Shown piece after piece: positions 8,667 to 16,726 of a stretch of DNA of 64,000 nucleotides. Position numbers and translations under genes: made by a program. Every line of letters begins with the position of its first letter. Position 1 is the first letter of the stretch. Source of the stretch: Sphingobium_A sp965228065 (lineage in GTDB: Bacteria > Pseudomonadota > Alphaproteobacteria > Sphingomonadales > Sphingomonadaceae); contig OZ245788.1 in NCBI GenBank assembly GCA_965228065.1, positions 3,038,001 to 3,102,000 on the forward strand. Direction: 5' to 3'. Below the pieces are notes generated by a model. That model searched no databases. It was not told the origin of the DNA and was given only the letters and a program-made list of their open reading frames with translations.

Positions 8667-9785
8667 GTGAGCGGACATGCACGATCGAATCCGCGTCGCG
8701 TCGCATTTGTGGGATGTTTCACCACCCCCCGTCGCGGCGCGCGCGGGACGGGCATTTACGCCTATGGTACTGACGCTGTGGGATGGACCGCCCTCGCCGG
8801 GTTGGCTGCGTTCGATAATCCGTCATTTCTGACCGTCGATGTGCGACGCAACGTCCTGTTCTGCATTTATGGCGACGGACGCCATGCATCGGCTTTCGCG
8901 ATCGATCCTGCCGCGGGCAGGCTCAGGCTGATCAATCACGCGCAGACGGACGGTCTGAATGGCGTCCATCATGCGCTCGATCCGACCGGGCGGTTCCTGA
9001 TCGTAGCGAACCACGACAGCGGCTCGCTCAGCCTGTTACCGGTCGGGGATGACGGGGCTCTGGGCAAGGTCGCACAATCTCTCGAACTGCCGGGCGAATT
9101 GGGGCCGCGATCGGAGCAGTTCAGCGCGCAGCCCCATCAGGTGATCTTCGATCCATCGGGGCGTTATCTCCTGGTTCCGGCCAAGGGCCTCGATCGCGTC
9201 CTCGTCCTCGAATTCGACGCATCGAACGGTCGGCTGCAATTGCGCGATCATGGCCATGTGGTGATGAGACCGGGGGCAGGGCCGCGGCATCTCGTTTTCC
9301 ACCCAACGCTTCCCGTCCTGTTCGTCGTCAACGAAATCGAGTCTTCGGTCGTTCTGTGCCGCTGGGACGCGGCATCGGGCCGCATCGAGCCGCTCGGCCT
9401 GGCATCGACCCTGCCGCCCGACATGTTCGCGGCCAACACGGCATCGGCGATCGTGATCTCGCCCGACGGACGCAATCTCTACGTTTCCAACCGGGGGCAC
9501 GACAGTATTGCCCATTTCGCCTTCGATCAGCAGTCCATGCAAATCCTGCCGGTGGAATGGACGTCGGCGAACGGCAGATGCCCGCGCTTCATGATGCTGA
9601 GCCCCGACAACGGCGATCTGCTCGTCGCATCGGAGGGGGCCGGGCGGGTCTCTGCGTTCGGACGCGCTCCGGACGATGGCCGGCTCTCGCTTGAGGGCGT
9701 TGTCGCGCATTGCGAGAGCCCGAGTGCGATAGCCTTTTGTGATGCTGGCGATGCCTTTGCCATAAGTCAGGATGAAGCCGGATGA
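8667..9785 (+). CDS. Lactonase family protein (YbhE-like seven-bladed beta-propeller)
   Basis: This 372-residue protein is built of repeating beta-propeller blades with recurring phrases such as FDPSGRYLLVPAKG, HPTLPVLFVVNE and ISPDGRNLYVSNRG. These are typical of the 6-phosphogluconolactonase-type (YbhE) lactonase family, also used for muconate-type lactones. There is no signal peptide, so it is probably cytoplasmic. The start is GTG, 12 bases after the RraA-like gene. The stop overlaps the ATG of the next gene (ATGA), indicating translational coupling with the uronate-dehydrogenase-like enzyme. That coupling suggests it opens the lactone made by its partner, which is inference. The specific lactone is unknown. 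Confidence 0.87.
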   Translation: MSGHARSNPRRVAFVGCFTTPRRGARGTGIYAYGTDAVGWTALAGLAAFDNPSFLTVDVRRNVLFCIYGDGRHASAFAIDPAAGRLRLINHAQTDGLNGVHHALDPTGRFLIVANHDSGSLSLLPVGDDGALGKVAQSLELPGELGPRSEQFSAQPHQVIFDPSGRYLLVPAKGLDRVLVLEFDASNGRLQLRDHGHVVMRPGAGPRHLVFHPTLPVLFVVNEIESSVVLCRWDAASGRIEPLGLASTLPPDMFAANTASAIVISPDGRNLYVSNRGHDSIAHFAFDQQSMQILPVEWTSANGRCPRFMMLSPDNGDLLVASEGAGRVSAFGRAPDDGRLSLEGVVAHCESPSAIAFCDAGDAFAISQDEAG

Positions 9786-10612
9786 CGATAATATCCGATA
9801 TTCCCTCCAAGCCGGTCCTGCTGACCGGCGCGTCGGGCGCCTTGGGAACCGTGCTTGCCCGGACTTTGGCGTCGAAGGGTTGGCAATTGCGCCTCACCGA
9901 CCGGGTGGCACCTCTTGATGCGGTGCCGGAGGGGGCGGCATTCACGTTGGCCAATCTGGAGGATGAGGCCGCGATCTGCCGGCTGGCGGAAGGGTGCGGG
10001 AGCATCCTCCATTTTGGCGGGGTCTCGATGGAAGAGCCTTTCGAGGCCGTGATCGGTCCCAATATCCGGGGCGTGTATCATATCTATGAGGCTGCGCGGC
10101 GGGCGGGTGCGCGCGTGGTTTTCGCGTCATCGCACCATGTTGCCGGCTTCTACGAACGCGGCGTGGCCGTGACGGCGGACAGTCCGATGCGTCCTGACGG
10201 CTATTATGCCTTGTCGAAGACCTACGGTGAAATGATGGCGCGCCTCTATTGGGACAAGCATGCCGTCGAAAGCGTGCTGGTTCGCATCGGCGTCAGTCGC
10301 CCGCAGCCGTCGGAAGACCGGATGCTCACGACCTGGCTGTCGCATCCCGACCTTGTCCGTCTTGTCGAGCGCAGCGTGTTGGCGGAGGCGGTCGGCTGCA
10401 TCCCGATATGGGCCGTTTCGAACAATCGGCGCATGACATGGTGGCAAGGGGATTCACGCGAACTGCTTGGCTGGCACCCCCAGGACAGCGCCGATCCCTA
10501 TGCGTCCGCCATCGAGGGGCGCACCAGCGGCGACCCTGTCGCAGAACGATATCAGGGCGCCGGATTCTGCAGCATAAATTATACGCGCACAGTGCCGGAG
10601 GAGTGCGGGTAA
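9782..10612 (+). CDS. NAD-dependent epimerase/dehydratase family protein, uronate dehydrogenase-like
   Basis: This 276-residue extended-SDR enzyme has a clear NAD-binding loop TGASGALGTVLA near the N-terminus and the catalytic pair Y142-x3-K146 (YYALSKTYGE). The segment ASSHHVAGFYE and the length fit bacterial uronate dehydrogenases, which oxidise glucuronate or galacturonate to aldarolactones, better than UDP-sugar epimerases. The start overlaps the lactonase stop by four bases. It is the last gene of the rightward cassette and converges with a CoA ligase 108 bases on. No strong terminator hairpin is seen between them. Uronate dehydrogenase activity is a good guess; a related cyclic hemiacetal or alcohol substrate is possible. 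Confidence 0.85.
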   Translation: MTIISDIPSKPVLLTGASGALGTVLARTLASKGWQLRLTDRVAPLDAVPEGAAFTLANLEDEAAICRLAEGCGSILHFGGVSMEEPFEAVIGPNIRGVYHIYEAARRAGARVVFASSHHVAGFYERGVAVTADSPMRPDGYYALSKTYGEMMARLYWDKHAVESVLVRIGVSRPQPSEDRMLTTWLSHPDLVRLVERSVLAEAVGCIPIWAVSNNRRMTWWQGDSRELLGWHPQDSADPYASAIEGRTSGDPVAERYQGAGFCSINYTRTVPEECG

Positions 10613-10720
10613 ATCGGTGCGCAAGGCGATAGGGATGCCTGTCGGACGCGCGCCGATATCCTCCGCAGCTTCACCAGATCCGTACACGCTGATCCGCTTT
10701 TAGCGAGATGTGGTCGAATA

Positions 10721-11995
10721 TTATCGGCTGTCGAAGACGCGCTGCGCCTTGCCGGCCGAACGCGGAATGCTGCCATGGCTGCACAGTTCGACCGCAACGC
10801 TGATGCCGATCAACGTCTTGATGCGTTCCGCAAGGATGGCGGGCGTGTCCGCCGCGTCGTCCGAGCGGGAGCGCGGTTCCACCAGCACTTTCACCATGTC
10901 GAGCCGGTCGGGACGCGTCAGCTCGATCCGGAAATGCGGTGCGAGCGACGGGCAGGCGAGGATTTGTTCCTCGATCTGGCTGGGGAACACATTGACCCCG
11001 CGGACGATCATCATATCGTCGCTACGGCCGGTGATCTTGGCAATGCGGCGCATGGTGCGCGCGGTGCCCGGCAGCAGTCGGGTGAGATCGCGCGTGCGAT
11101 AACGGATGATCGGCATGGCTTCCTTGGTCAGCGAGGTGAAGACGAGTTCTCCCTCTGTGCCGTCGGGAAGCACTGCGCCCGTTTCCGGGTCGATGATCTC
11201 GGGATAGAAATGATCTTCCCACACGGTCGGCCCGTCCTTGGTCTCGACGCATTCCTGCGCGACGCCGGGGCCGATCACTTCGGAAAGCCCGTAAATGTCG
11301 ACCGCGTCGATCGCGAATTCGGTCTCGATCTCCGTCCGCATGGCCTGCGTCCAGGATTCGGCGCCGAAAATGCCGGTGGTCAGCGACGAGGCTCGCGGAT
11401 CGATGCCCTGACGGCGGAATTCGTCGAGGATGGCGAGCATGTAGCTTGGCGTCACCATGATGATCTCGGGCGCAAAATCCTGGATCAACTGCACCTGCTT
11501 CTCGGTCTGGCCGCCCGACATCGGGATGACGGTGCAGCCCAGCGCCTCCGCCCCGTAATGCGCGCCGAGCCCGCCGGTGAACAGGCCATAGCCATAGGCG
11601 ACATGCACCTTCATGCCCGGCCTGCCGCCCGCCGCGCGGATCGAGCGCGCGACCACCTGGCTCCATGTATCGATATCGTTGCGGGTATAGCCGACCACGG
11701 TCGGCTTGCCCGTGGTGCCCGACGATGCATGGATGCGCGCGAGCCGATCCTGCGGCACCGCGAAGAAGCCGAAGGGATAGGCGTCGCGAAGATCGGCCTT
11801 CGTCGTGAACGGAAAGCGCGCGAGATCCGACAGCGACCGCAGATCGTCGGGATGCACACCCGCCGCATCGAATTTGGCACGATAGCGGGGATTGCCCGCA
11901 TAGGCGTGCGCCAGCGAAGAGCGCAGCCGTTCGAGTTGCAGCGCCTGCAGTTCGTCGCGCGACGCCGTCTCGATCGGATCGAGGCCGATGGTCAT
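10721..11995 (-). CDS. Phenylacetate-CoA ligase family protein (PaaK-like)
   Basis: This 424-residue ANL-superfamily enzyme activates a carboxylic acid to its CoA thioester through an adenylate. The P-loop SSGTTGKPTVVGYT is near residue 100. Further family features are GLSEVIGPGVAQE and RYRTRDLTRLLPG, with the hinge region ITGRSDDMMIVRGVNVFPSQIE. The N-terminal LDPIETASRDELQALQLERL is typical of PaaK. ATG 11995 is preferred because GGTGAG lies 7 bases upstream. A GTG at 12007, overlapping the stop of the cupin gene, is the alternative. It is the second gene of a two-gene leftward operon with the cupin. No other phenylacetate genes (paaABCDE) are in the window, so phenylacetate itself is not proven as substrate. 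Confidence 0.9.
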   Translation of the reverse strand: MTIGLDPIETASRDELQALQLERLRSSLAHAYAGNPRYRAKFDAAGVHPDDLRSLSDLARFPFTTKADLRDAYPFGFFAVPQDRLARIHASSGTTGKPTVVGYTRNDIDTWSQVVARSIRAAGGRPGMKVHVAYGYGLFTGGLGAHYGAEALGCTVIPMSGGQTEKQVQLIQDFAPEIIMVTPSYMLAILDEFRRQGIDPRASSLTTGIFGAESWTQAMRTEIETEFAIDAVDIYGLSEVIGPGVAQECVETKDGPTVWEDHFYPEIIDPETGAVLPDGTEGELVFTSLTKEAMPIIRYRTRDLTRLLPGTARTMRRIAKITGRSDDMMIVRGVNVFPSQIEEQILACPSLAPHFRIELTRPDRLDMVKVLVEPRSRSDDAADTPAILAERIKTLIGISVAVELCSHGSIPRSAGKAQRVFDSR

Positions 11996-12003
11996 TGCGC
12001 GGC

Positions 12004-12495
12004 TCACCAGTGGCTGGGTTTCTCGATATGGTCGGCCGCATTGGCGGCGACCGCGAGATCGTACATCAGCTTGGCATCGACCACTGCCGCGACCGACCCG
12101 TCGTCGTGAAATCCGCCGAGCGGCCCATGGACGACAGCGAACATGACCATGCCGTCATCATGGGTATGCGGTACGTGACGGATGCCGGCGCCTTCATAGA
12201 CATAATCGCCGACGCGGCCGCGATCCTCGTCATAGCTGAAGCCACCTTCCAGCAGGAAACCTTCCACCGCGCCGAAATGGCCGTGGATCGGCGCCTCGTT
12301 CGATGCCGATACCTTGAGCAGCATCGAGAACCCCCCATTCACCGGGTTGATGTTCAACAGCTTGAACCAGGTTCCCGGCATCACCCAATCCGCCCATGGC
12401 AGCGACGAGGGATTGAAGAAGGCGGAGCGATGGGTGGCGGTCGCGGTGACGGTGGACGTCTCGCTGCGCGCGATGATGGGGGTGTCGGTGGACAT
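12004..12495 (-). CDS. Cupin-domain protein of the 2,4'-dihydroxyacetophenone dioxygenase type
   Basis: This is a 163-residue single cupin. The metal-binding first motif reads APIHGHFGAVEGFLLEGGF, giving H-x-H and a downstream Glu. A second region, GAGIRHVPHTHDDG, is histidine-rich. The layout and length match the family that includes 2,4'-dihydroxyacetophenone dioxygenase and acetylacetone-cleaving enzymes, which split C-C bonds beside a carbonyl. The ATG has GGAGAGAGAG directly upstream. Its stop abuts the PaaK-like ligase, so the pair probably acts in sequence: C-C cleavage to an acid, then CoA activation of that acid. That reading is inference from context. Confidence 0.8.
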   Translation of the reverse strand: MSTDTPIIARSETSTVTATATHRSAFFNPSSLPWADWVMPGTWFKLLNINPVNGGFSMLLKVSASNEAPIHGHFGAVEGFLLEGGFSYDEDRGRVGDYVYEGAGIRHVPHTHDDGMVMFAVVHGPLGGFHDDGSVAAVVDAKLMYDLAVAANAADHIEKPSHW

Positions 12496-12570
12496 GTCTC
12501 TCTCTCCGGGCGTCTGTTCTGATCGGTCCGGAAGGCTAGGGGGCGATGCCCGGCCGGCCAATGACGGGTA

Positions 12571-12724
12571 CCACTCAGGGGCCGTTTAAAAAGGCCGGCG
12601 CCAGCCCACTCCCCCGCCCAACCACCCGACAGGATCATACTGTATCGGGCGGTTGGGCGGGGGAGTGGGCTGGTACCGCTCCAGAAAGCGCTCTTTCGCG
12701 CTTTCTCAAACGGGCCCTGCGTGG
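12571..12724. repeat. Nested inverted repeat in the divergent intergenic region
   Basis: Inner arms of 29 bases (12601-12629 and 12645-12673) pair with one mismatch around a 15-base loop; each is rich in CCCCCGCCC or its complement. Outer arms 12571-12594 and 12701-12724 pair at 19 of 24 positions. The right half also contains a small perfect hairpin, 12684-12691 with 12698-12705. The block fills the 309 bases between the divergent cupin and SDR starts. There is no coding sequence in it, no transposase, and no target duplication that I can see. A 22-base piece recurs at 41338-41359 with 20 identities. It could be a dispersed intergenic element or a strong structured RNA/terminator. Confidence 0.8.
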
Positions 12725-12804
12725 AACTCGTCATTGTGATTCTTGGCCGGGCTGATCACTTCGGCGGCTCAATCAGAACAGATATCGGGAGGGCGCGGAT
12801 CGTC

Positions 12805-13596
12805 ATGGCGGGCCGTTTGAGTGAAAAGGTGGCGATCGTGACGGGGGCTGCGTCCGGCATCGGCCGTGCGACTGCCGGATTGTTCGCCGCCGAAGGCGCG
12901 CGGGTCGTGCTCGCGGATATCGATGGAGAGGGCGCGCGCCGCGCCGCCGAAAGCCTGGGCGAGGCCGGGCTGGTCTGTCCCATGGACGTCACGAACGAAA
13001 CCGACTGGGAAGGCGCGGTCGCGATGGCGATCGCCCGGTTCGGGCGACTGGACATTGTCTGCAACATCGCCGGGATCGGTCGCGGCGGGGACATAGAGCA
13101 ACTCGCGCTCGACGACTGGAATGCGATGCTCGCGGTCAACCTCACAGGCACGATGCTCGGCTGCAAGCACGGCATCGCCGGCATCCGGCGCTCGGGCGGA
13201 GCCGGTGCGATCGTCAACCTCTCGTCGCTGGGCGGGCTCGTCGGCATTGCCGACCTGCCAGGCTATTGCGCCAGCAAGGGCGGGGTGACGATCCTCAGCA
13301 AAGCGGTTGCGCTGCACTGTGCCCAACGTGGCTATCCCATACGCTGCGTCTCCATCCACCCGACCTATGTCGACACCGAAATGCTCGATCCCGTCGCAGC
13401 GGCGGCCGGGGGCGATCGCGCGGGCCTGATCGCCGGCATGGCGCGCATGGTGCCGATGGGCCGCGTCGCGCAGCCCGAGGATATCGCGCGCACCATTTTG
13501 TTCGCGGCGTCCGACGATGCCGCCATGATCAGTGGATCGCCGATCATCGTCGATGGCGCGCAGCTTGCCGGGCCAGCATCGGCCCATTTTCAATGA
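12805..13596 (+). CDS. Short-chain dehydrogenase/reductase
   Basis: This is a 263-residue classical SDR. The coenzyme loop reads TGAASGIGRAT, the NAG-type motif CNIAGIG, and the catalytic pair is Y154-x3-K158 (YCASKGG). A conserved Asp after the first two strands (ADIDGEG) suggests NAD rather than NADP. The start is ATG 12805 after GGGAGGG; a longer frame to 12721 would run into the repeat. It begins a rightward run with a second SDR 17 bases later, an acyl-CoA ligase and a VOC protein. It shares the segment LHCAQRGYPIRC with the next gene (LHCAQAGHRIRC), so the two are paralogues. It is likely to oxidise a hydroxy intermediate; the substrate is unknown. Confidence 0.92.
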   Translation: MAGRLSEKVAIVTGAASGIGRATAGLFAAEGARVVLADIDGEGARRAAESLGEAGLVCPMDVTNETDWEGAVAMAIARFGRLDIVCNIAGIGRGGDIEQLALDDWNAMLAVNLTGTMLGCKHGIAGIRRSGGAGAIVNLSSLGGLVGIADLPGYCASKGGVTILSKAVALHCAQRGYPIRCVSIHPTYVDTEMLDPVAAAAGGDRAGLIAGMARMVPMGRVAQPEDIARTILFAASDDAAMISGSPIIVDGAQLAGPASAHFQ

Positions 13597-13613
13597 GTTC
13601 GGGGAGACAATCG

Positions 13614-14399
13614 ATGGGACGCGTAAGCGGCAGGATCGCACTGGTGACCGGAGCGGCACAGGGGCTTGGCCTGGCCATTGCCCGGCGTCTTTCGGAAGAA
13701 GGGGCGACGCTGATCGTCACCGACATCAATCAGGCGGCGATCGAAGCGGTCGGGGCCGACCTCGGCGGCACCCCCATGGTGCAGGACGTCTCGTCGGAAG
13801 CCGGTTGGATCGCGCTCATGGCGGAGATCGAGGCGCGCTTCGGCGGGCTCCACATCCTCGTCAACAATGCTGGAATCGAAGGCGATCCGGAGGCGGCGAA
13901 GGATCCCGAAAATGCGCCGGTCGAGGATTGGAACCGCATCTTCGCGGTCAACGGCACCGGCGTGTTTCTGGCCTGCAAGCATGGCATCGGCCCGATGGCG
14001 CGCTCGGGCGGCGGATCGATCGTCAATCTCTCCTCGGTCGCCTCGCTGGTGCCGACACCGTTCATCACCGCTTATGGCGCGACGAAGGCCGCTGTCGAGC
14101 ATCTGACCTGTTCGGTCGCGCTGCATTGCGCGCAGGCCGGGCATCGCATCCGCTGCAACTCGGTGCATCCGGGGCAGGTGCGTACGCCGATGCTGTCGAA
14201 ACTGTTCGAGCGGATGGGCGCGCAGCACGGCATGAGCGCCGAGGCATTCTCCGCCGAATTCCTGAAGGGGATTCCGATGGGCGAATATCAGGACCCCGTC
14301 GATATCGGCAATCTCGTGCTTTTCCTCGCGTCCGACGAGGCACGCTACATCACCGGCCAGGCAATTGCCTGCGACGGCGGTTTCACGCTGGCGCATTGA
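13614..14399 (+). CDS. Short-chain dehydrogenase/reductase (paralogue of the preceding gene)
   Basis: This is a 261-residue classical SDR with TGAAQGLGLAIA, NNAGIEG, and the catalytic pair Y154-x3-K158 (YGATKAA) at the same residue numbers as its upstream neighbour. The acidic TDINQ after the second strand again favours NAD. The C-terminal end GQAIACDGGFTLAH is canonical. The start is ATG 13614, preceded by GGGGAGA, 17 bases after the previous stop. It is close to the 7-alpha-hydroxysteroid/cyclic-alcohol dehydrogenase-like group in general appearance, but I cannot assign a substrate. Together with its neighbour it could carry out two successive oxidations or handle two stereoisomers. Confidence 0.92.
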   Translation: MGRVSGRIALVTGAAQGLGLAIARRLSEEGATLIVTDINQAAIEAVGADLGGTPMVQDVSSEAGWIALMAEIEARFGGLHILVNNAGIEGDPEAAKDPENAPVEDWNRIFAVNGTGVFLACKHGIGPMARSGGGSIVNLSSVASLVPTPFITAYGATKAAVEHLTCSVALHCAQAGHRIRCNSVHPGQVRTPMLSKLFERMGAQHGMSAEAFSAEFLKGIPMGEYQDPVDIGNLVLFLASDEARYITGQAIACDGGFTLAH

Positions 14400-14406
14400 G
14401 GCTGTC

Positions 14407-16062
14407 ATGAGTGTCGTCATGGCCGGGCTGATGCAGGATCGGCCGCTGCTCATATCCTCGCTGATCGATTATGCTGCGCGCTATCATGGCGGGCGGGAGA
14501 TTGTGAGCCGTTCTACCGAGGGCGGCATCCACCGCACCAATTACGACGCGGCGCGCCTGCGTGCGTTGCGGGTCGCGGCCGCGCTTCGCCGTCACGGCAT
14601 CGGCCCCGGCGATCGGGTGGGCACGCTGGCGTGGAACACACATCGCCACTTCGAGCTTTTCTACGGAATCTCCGGGATCGGCGCGGTGCTGCACACCGTC
14701 AATCCACGCCTGTTCGAGGAGCAGATCCGCTACATCGTCGCGCATGGCGAGGATCGCATCCTGTTCGTCGATGCCGGATTCCTGCCGATCGTGCGCCGGC
14801 TTCTGCCGCATGCGCCTTCGGTCGAGCTGGTGGTCGTGCTCGGCCAGCCGACGCCCGAACAGAGCGACGGGCTGGAAGGCCGACTGATCGACTATGAGGC
14901 GTGGATCGGCGGCGTCGACCCGCTCGACGACTGGCCGGTGCTGGACGAGCGGGCCGCCAGCGCGCTGTGCTATACGTCAGGGACGACCGGCGATCCGAAA
15001 GGCGTTCTTTACAGCCATCGCTCGACCGTCCTGCACGCTTTCGCGGCCGCGCAGAAAAGCGCGATGAATCTCGGTTGCGACGATACGATCATCGCGATCG
15101 CCCCGATGTATCACGCCAATGCCTGGGGCATGGCCTATATCGCGGCGATGACTGGCGCGAAGCTGATCCTGCCCGGTCCGCGCAACGATGCCGAGAATAT
15201 CGTCGGCCTGATCAACGACGAAGGCGTCACCTTCGCCTGCGGCGTGCCGACGATCTGGACCAGCGTGTTGCAGCATCTGCGGACGACCGGCGATACGCTT
15301 CCCAGCCTGGACCGCACGACCATCGGCGGATCGGCGGTCAGCGCGTCGATGATCGACGCGCTCGACGCGCATGGCGTTCGCACATTGCATCTGTGGGGGA
15401 TGACCGAGATGTCGCCGCTGGGCGTCGTCGCGACCAGGACGCCCGAAGTCGAGCGGATGAGCGTGGCCGATCAGCGCCGTCAGCTCTGCAAACAGGGGCG
15501 CGCGCAATATGGCGTCGAACTGAAGATCGTCGACGAGGATCATCGCCCGCTGCCGCATGACGGCATCGCCGCCGGCGCGCTGTGGGTGCGCGGGCCGTGG
15601 GTCGCGTCATCCTATTACCGGCGGGAAGGGGACGCGCTGCTCGACGAGGATGGCTGGTTCCCGACTGGAGACATCGCGACGATCGATCCGCTCGGCTATA
15701 TGCAGATCACCGACCGGGCAAAGGACATCATCAAATCGGGCGGCGAGTGGATCAGCTCGATCGAGCTGGAGAATGTCGTTTCCGGTCATCCCGAGATCGC
15801 GCTTGCCGCGGTGGTGGGCATTCCCGATGCCAGGTGGGAGGAACGGCCGTTGCTGATCGTCCAGCCGGCCGAAGGATATGCGCCGACCGCGGATGCGATC
15901 ACTGCCTTTCTCGACGGCAAGGTCGCCCGCTGGTGGGTGCCCGAACGCATCGAGTTCGTCGCGGAGATGCCGCTGACCGCGACCGGAAAAATCCGGAAAA
16001 CCGAATTGCGCGAACGCTATGCGTCGGCGTCCGATATCAACAGGGAAGGCACTTCATCATGA
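14407..16062 (+). CDS. Long/medium-chain acyl-CoA ligase (AMP-binding, ANL superfamily)
   Basis: This 551-residue acid-CoA ligase forms an acyl-adenylate and then the thioester. The P-loop is YTSGTTGDPKGVLYSH. The adenine-binding segment is LWGMTEMSPLG. The hinge and ribose-binding region reads TGDIATIDPLGYMQITDRAKD, followed by IKSGGEWIS. The C-terminal catalytic lysine lies in TATGKIRKTEL. The whole enzyme is full length for the fatty-acyl-CoA synthetase class. ATG 14407 follows the SDR stop by 7 bases. The stop overlaps the ATG of the VOC gene. It probably activates the acid produced by the SDR pair for CoA-dependent breakdown. Chain length or ring type cannot be told. Confidence 0.93.
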   Translation: MSVVMAGLMQDRPLLISSLIDYAARYHGGREIVSRSTEGGIHRTNYDAARLRALRVAAALRRHGIGPGDRVGTLAWNTHRHFELFYGISGIGAVLHTVNPRLFEEQIRYIVAHGEDRILFVDAGFLPIVRRLLPHAPSVELVVVLGQPTPEQSDGLEGRLIDYEAWIGGVDPLDDWPVLDERAASALCYTSGTTGDPKGVLYSHRSTVLHAFAAAQKSAMNLGCDDTIIAIAPMYHANAWGMAYIAAMTGAKLILPGPRNDAENIVGLINDEGVTFACGVPTIWTSVLQHLRTTGDTLPSLDRTTIGGSAVSASMIDALDAHGVRTLHLWGMTEMSPLGVVATRTPEVERMSVADQRRQLCKQGRAQYGVELKIVDEDHRPLPHDGIAAGALWVRGPWVASSYYRREGDALLDEDGWFPTGDIATIDPLGYMQITDRAKDIIKSGGEWISSIELENVVSGHPEIALAAVVGIPDARWEERPLLIVQPAEGYAPTADAITAFLDGKVARWWVPERIEFVAEMPLTATGKIRKTELRERYASASDINREGTSS

Positions 16063-16604
16063 CTCATTGGCGTTGGGGCCAGTCGGACGGCGGCATCATC
16101 CAGATGGCCTATATCGTCGAGGATATACGGGCGGCGATGCCGGTCTTCACGCGCGATCTCGGCATCGGCCCCTGGTTCGTGATCGAGCATTTTCCGTTCA
16201 ACCGGCTCAGTTATCGCGGTGCGCCCGCAACATGCGACCTGAGCCTGTGCCTCGGCGTGTCGGGCAACATGATGTACGAGTTGATCCAGCAGAATGACGA
16301 CGCACCCAGCGTCTACCGTGAGGTGCGCGAGCGTCGCGGCTGGGGTTTCCACCATTATGCGATGGGCGCGACGCCGGACCGTTACGACGAACTGCTCGCC
16401 AGGCACGTCGCCCAAGGCGCGGAGATCGCGCTCGATGCCGAGGTCGGCGTCGGCGGCCGCGCCGCTTATGTCGATACCGGGGCCGATCTGCACGGCATGA
16501 TCGAGCTGATCGAGGTGACACCCGGCGTGGAGGATCTGTTCGACGGCATCCATCAGGCGGGAAAGAACTGGGACGGCAGCGATCCTATCCGCATGCTCGG
16601 TTGA
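16059..16604 (+). CDS. VOC (glyoxalase/bleomycin resistance/dioxygenase) family protein
   Basis: This 181-residue protein has the vicinal-oxygen-chelate fold, with recognisable paired beta-alpha-beta modules: IIQMAYIVEDIRAAMPVFTR near the N-terminus and GFHHYAMGATPDRYDELLAR in the middle. Candidate metal ligands are H109 or H110 in GFHHYA and a Glu in the terminal MIELIEV. The family covers isomerases, epimerases and extradiol dioxygenases. At this size, and of the glyoxalase_4 type, an epimerase or isomerase such as a methylmalonyl-CoA-epimerase-like role is as likely as an oxygenase. It is translationally coupled to the acyl-CoA ligase (ATGA overlap), so its substrate may be the CoA ester. 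Confidence 0.82.
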   Translation: MTHWRWGQSDGGIIQMAYIVEDIRAAMPVFTRDLGIGPWFVIEHFPFNRLSYRGAPATCDLSLCLGVSGNMMYELIQQNDDAPSVYREVRERRGWGFHHYAMGATPDRYDELLARHVAQGAEIALDAEVGVGGRAAYVDTGADLHGMIELIEVTPGVEDLFDGIHQAGKNWDGSDPIRMLG

Positions 16605-16726
16605 TCACAGATGACTACGAAAACGCATTGACCGTATTCGAAGGCAGCCTAACCTGAATGGACTGCGTAGCGGGCTGAATTGAAATCCGGCGAAGATCGG
16701 GCACCCGCGGGAGAGGGAGAGACAGG

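Noticed and set aside
12571..12724. Insertion sequence or MITE at the nested inverted repeat
   Set aside because: No transposase, no clear target-site duplication and imperfect outer arms; kept as a repeat without a mobile-element claim.
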